Part shown: positions 34,436 to 36,796 of the stretch, piece after piece
How positions within the stretch are numbered: the first letter of the stretch is position 1
How the letters are laid out: each line of letters starts with the position of its first letter
Assembly (NCBI RefSeq): GCF_009674885.1
Contig: NZ_WKKA01000023.1
Coordinates: 1-36,796 of the forward strand
DNA length: 36,796 bases
Source of the DNA: Paracoccus sp. S-4012
Lineage (GTDB): Bacteria > Pseudomonadota > Alphaproteobacteria > Rhodobacterales > Rhodobacteraceae
Direction of reading: 5' to 3'
Program-made: the position numbers and the translations under genes
The notes under the pieces: generated by a model
The model's input: only the letters and a program-made list of their open reading frames with translations
Databases searched by the model: none
Told to the model about the DNA's origin: nothing

Positions 34436-35200
34436 ACGGGTCGCAAGATGGTCCGCTACCAGTCGCAGCGGCCATCCGACACGGCGCTGCGGGGCCGGCT
34501 GCGGGCTCTGGCCAACGAGCGGCGTCGGTTCGGCTACCGGCCTCTGTTCGTGCTGCTGCGCCGCGAAGGCGATCCCTCGGGGATCAACCGCATCTACCGC
34601 GAAGAAGGGTTAACCGTCCGGAAACGCACCCCATCCCGCAAGGCGGTCAGCACGAGAGCCCCGATCCTGGTCGAGGCGCGGGCCAATGCCCGCTGGTCGC
34701 TCGACTTCGTGCAGCTTGCCTGTGGGTAGCGGTTCCGGATGCTCAACGTCGTTGATGACGTCACCCGCGAATCCTCGCCGCCATCCCGGACAGCTCGATC
34801 TCGGGCCGCCGCGTGGCCCGGGAACTGACGGCGCTGATCGAGCGGCGCGGCAAGCCCGGCATGATCGTTTCCGACAACGGAACGGAACTGACCTCGAACG
34901 CAATCCTGAAGCGGTGCGCCGAGCACAGGATCGAATGGCACTACATCGCGCCAAGCAAGCCGATGCAGAACGGCTTCGTCGAGAGCTTCAACGGCCGGAT
35001 GCGGGACGAACTCCTCAATGAGACCCTGTTTTCGCAAGCTCGCCCATGCCCGCGAGCTGATCGCGGCCGGGGTGACCGACTACAACACCGCGCGGCCCCA
35101 TTCGGCCTTCGGCTACCAGACCCCGGCGGGTTCGCCCTGCACCTGACCACCGCAATCGCCCGACCCGCTGCACGCGATGAGAGTTCCGCGCCGGGCGATT
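34436..35200 (+). pseudogene. IS3-family (IS407-like) transposase OrfB remnant
   Basis: The plus frames read MVRYQSQRPSDTALRGRLRALANERRRFGYR, then INRIYREEGLTVRKR, ARWSLDFV, a stop, LNVVDDVTRE, RVARELTALIERRGKPGMIVSDNGTELTSNAIL, and QNGFVESFNGRMRDELLNETLF. The third frame then gives LAHARELIAAGVTDYNTARPHSAFGYQTP. The three catalytic acids (D in VVDD, D in VSDNG, E in FVESFN) are all present, but at least three small indels or stops separate the blocks. It is inactive as read. Confidence 0.82.
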
Positions 35201-35264
35201 GCGCTTCGCCGTCCCCCTATGCGGCGATGCTTGAGGGTCGACCGAAGCTCCACGGATGAGCTCC

Positions 35265-36065
35265 TCGATCTGGCTCCCTGGATAGCCATCGAGGATCGCC
35301 CGCAGGGTTCTAGCGATGTAGTCGACCGGGTTCACCCCGCTCATCTTGCAGGTGGCGATCAGGGAGGCGAGCATGGCCCAGTTCTCGGCCCCCCTCCACC
35401 GGATTGGTGTCGAGCTCGAGCCGTCCGTCCTTGAGGAAGCGCGTCAGCCCTGGCCAGATGCCGAGCGTGTATCGGATGTCCTCGGCCAGCCTCGACGAGC
35501 GCGGGATGCGCGAGAGCTGCGCCTCGAGCCACGGTCGGAAGGCGGCGGTGATCGGCGCCGCCAGTTCGGCGCGGGCAGCCAGCCGGATCTCCGGTGTTCG
35601 GCCCCGGACTGTCGCGTCGATGGCGTAGAGCTGGGCTATCTGGCGCAGGGCCTGTTCGGCGATCGGCGAGGCGTCGGTCTCCGATCGCTTTACGAAGCGC
35701 CGGCGGACATGCGTCCAGCAGTGCACGAGCTGCCACGGCCCCTCCGGTCGGGCCTGGTTCGCCGGGGCCTCGTAGGCCTGATAACCGTCACATTGCAGGA
35801 ACCGCCCGCGATAGCCCTCGAGGAAGCGGAGCGCGTGCACACCGCCGCGGCCGGGCGCATATCAGGGCCTCGGTCGGCAGGCCGCCCGGCACCACGTGCT
35901 CGGGTGCATGGGCCTGCACCACGGCGCCGGGGCAGCGGCGGCAGGCGTATCTGGGGCGGCGCGTGACCAGCACGCGGAGCTGCGCCGGCACGATGTCCAG
36001 ACCCTCCGAGGCATCTTCTCCGATCCTCGTCATCTCGCCGCAGCCACACGGGCAGAGCGTGCTCC
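35265..36065 (-). pseudogene. tnpC: IS66 transposase TnpC, fragments
   Basis: Three blocks are seen on the minus strand. CPCGCGEMTRIGEDASEGLD to AHAPEHVVPGG is the zinc-finger region. RFLEGYRGRFLQCDGYQAYEA, HCWTHVRRRFVKR, EDIRYTLGIWPGLTRFLKDGRLELDTNPVE is the late DDE core. After a frame change, MLASLIATCKMSGVNPVDYIARTLRAILDGYP is the C-terminus. The part carrying the first catalytic Asp is deleted, as is the stretch that normally follows NPVE. It is non-functional. Confidence 0.85.
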
Positions 36066-36396
36066 GGGGCTCCTCCGGCCGAACCAGCCGCCAGTCGATC
36101 CCCTCGAACAAGGCCGAGAACTGCGCCGGCGACATCCGCATGACGCCGTCTCGCAGCTGCGGCCACACGAAACCGCCGCCCTCGAGACGCTTGTGCACCA
36201 GCACCATGCCGGTTCGGTCCCAGATCAGGACCTTGATCCGGTCGGACCGCTTCGCGCGGAACACGAAGGCCGCGCCTCACAACGGATCCAGCCCCATCAT
36301 CTCCTGGACCGCCAGGGCGAGACCGTCCATGCCCTTGCGGAAGTCCACCGGCTGGGTTGCCACATAGACCCGAAGCTGCCCGTGCGCGGCGATCAT
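36066..36396 (-). pseudogene. tnpB: IS66 accessory protein TnpB, with a stop codon and fused end
   Basis: It starts at ATG 36396, overlapping the TnpA stop (ATGA). It reads LRVYVATQPVDFRKGMDGLALAVQEMMGLDP, then TGA at 36277-36279, then GAAFVFRAKRSDRIKVLIWDRTGMVLVHKRLEGGGFVWP, the normal continuation. The usual end (LFEGIDWRxVR) is present, but instead of stopping the frame passes straight into the TnpC zinc-finger segment. The premature stop and the fusion both indicate decay. Confidence 0.82.
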
Positions 36397-36466
36397 CGCG
36401 CCGCCGCCCGCACCGCCCGAATGACCTGCGACAGCCGAGCTTCGTCGACATCGGCGCCGATACGGA
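36393..36466 (-). pseudogene. tnpA: IS66 TnpA, C-terminal end
   Basis: The short minus-strand frame reads IRIGADVDEARLSQVIRAVRAAAR and stops in the ATGA overlap with tnpB, the standard IS66 tnpA-tnpB junction. Everything upstream has been replaced by an IS3 fragment at about 36470. Confidence 0.6.
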
Positions 36467-36471
36467 TGCTG

Positions 36472-36660
36472 CGTCATGGCGTGACGCGCTGGCAGGTCTA
36501 CGAGGGCTTCGTTCATGTCGCCTTCGTCATCGACGCCTATGCCCGACGCATCGTCGGCTGGCGGGTCAGCGCGAGCGCGCAGGCCGACTTCGTTCTCGAT
36601 GCCCTGGAGCAGGCGGTCCACGAGCGCCGCCCCGCCAAGGGGATGGGGCTGGCCATCACC
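36472..36660 (+). pseudogene. IS3-family transposase OrfB, central fragment
   Basis: The plus frame reads RHGVTRWQVYEGFVHVAFVID, AYARRIVGWRVSASAQADFVLDALEQAVHERRP: the segment around the first catalytic Asp (AFVID) of an IS3 OrfB. Both ends are cut, against the IS66 tnpA scrap on the left and an IS30 end on the right. The second Asp block (SDRGSQY) is missing. Confidence 0.8.
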
Positions 36661-36684
36661 GTGACCGCGGTTCCCAAGGCGGAT

Positions 36685-36795
36685 TCAACCGGTCGACGCA
36701 ACAGCATCGATTTTAGCACCCTTGAGAACCTGGTCGAGGGCTTCCGCGGGTGTTTTCCAACCGAGCGTCCCGCGAGGCCTTGTGTTGAGAGCATG
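36685..36795 (-). CDS. IS30-family transposase, C-terminal end (partial)
   Basis: The minus frame entering from the right edge reads ALNTRPRGTLGWKTPAEALDQVL, then KIDAVASTG and TGA. LNxRPRKTLGxxTPAE is the conserved C-terminus of IS30 transposases. The bases just beyond the stop (about 36665-36684) may include the IS terminus. The rest of the gene lies outside the window. Confidence 0.8.
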   Translation of the reverse strand, partial: HALNTRPRGTLGWKTPAEALDQVLKGAKIDAVASTG

Positions 36796-36796
36796 A

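Larger units (their letters stand above)
35265..36466 (-). mobile_element. IS66-family element with internal deletions
   Basis: Read on the minus strand it holds, in normal IS66 order, the end of TnpA (36393-36466), TnpB, and pieces of TnpC. Junctions show internal loss. TnpB runs directly into the TnpC zinc-finger segment, TnpC jumps from AHAPEHVVPGG to the late catalytic domain, and a further block after DTNPVE is gone. Terminal repeats were not recognised. The zinc-finger region is a close inverted copy of 8.12-8.31 kb. Confidence 0.78.

Noticed and set aside
1..36796. CRISPR arrays, tRNA or rRNA genes, riboswitches
   Set aside because: No regularly spaced repeats, cloverleaf-like sequences or known aptamer cores were seen by eye; a covariance-model scan would be decisive.

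Overview
This is a GC-rich accessory region, most likely from a Rhodobacteraceae-type alphaproteobacterium. The basis is codon bias, Tat-exported hydrolases, a fused DppDF ATPase, FecCD/Pot/Dpp transport operons and IS3/IS66/IS30 transposase scraps. No tRNA, rRNA or CRISPR array was seen. The mixture of mobilization genes, a broken integrase, many transposase remnants and catabolic/transport cassettes suggests a plasmid or a genomic island; which of these it is cannot be decided from the window.

Left part (1-3.8 kb): an IS3 right end, a small hypothetical gene on the minus strand that stops in the IS terminus, a frameshifted mobC-like gene, and a relaxase N-terminal region that runs in frame into the C-terminal PIWI segment of a prokaryotic Argonaute. 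The G+C content visibly drops in the Argonaute part. A fragment of a Xre/MbcA/ParS-type antitoxin follows.

3.8-13.3 kb: two Tat-signal amidohydrolase-superfamily enzymes in tandem (a chlorohydrolase/deaminase-like one and a phosphotriesterase-like one) and an SDR oxidoreductase. Then comes half an IS66 transposase fused in frame to the tail of an iron/metallophore-binding protein, whose operon (FecCD permease, frameshifted ATPase, methyltransferase) continues. After it lie minus-strand relics of a rhodanese-chrA (chromate) unit.

12.8-18.3 kb: an Rrf2 regulator with four cysteines followed by a sulfate ABC transporter operon (binding protein, CysT, CysW, CysA). CysA ends early, beside a broken tyrosine recombinase and a broken SDR gene.

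19-33.2 kb is the best-preserved block. A forward operon encodes AmiC/AmiR-like amide sensing and antitermination, a Dpp-type transporter, an acetamidase/formamidase, a fused DppD-DppF ATPase and an amidase-signature amidase. A convergent minus-strand operon encodes an agmatinase-family ureohydrolase and a complete Pot-type polyamine transporter. Together they look like a nitrogen-scavenging module that imports amides and polyamine/guanidino compounds and releases ammonia or urea.

Right part (33.8-36.8 kb): a stack of decayed IS3, IS3 (IS407-like), IS66, IS3 and IS30 pieces. The IS66 copy here is inverted relative to the IS66 piece near 8 kb. Many genes outside the 19-33 kb block carry single-base frameshifts or nonsense codons. 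This fits pseudogene decay, although sequencing error cannot be excluded.
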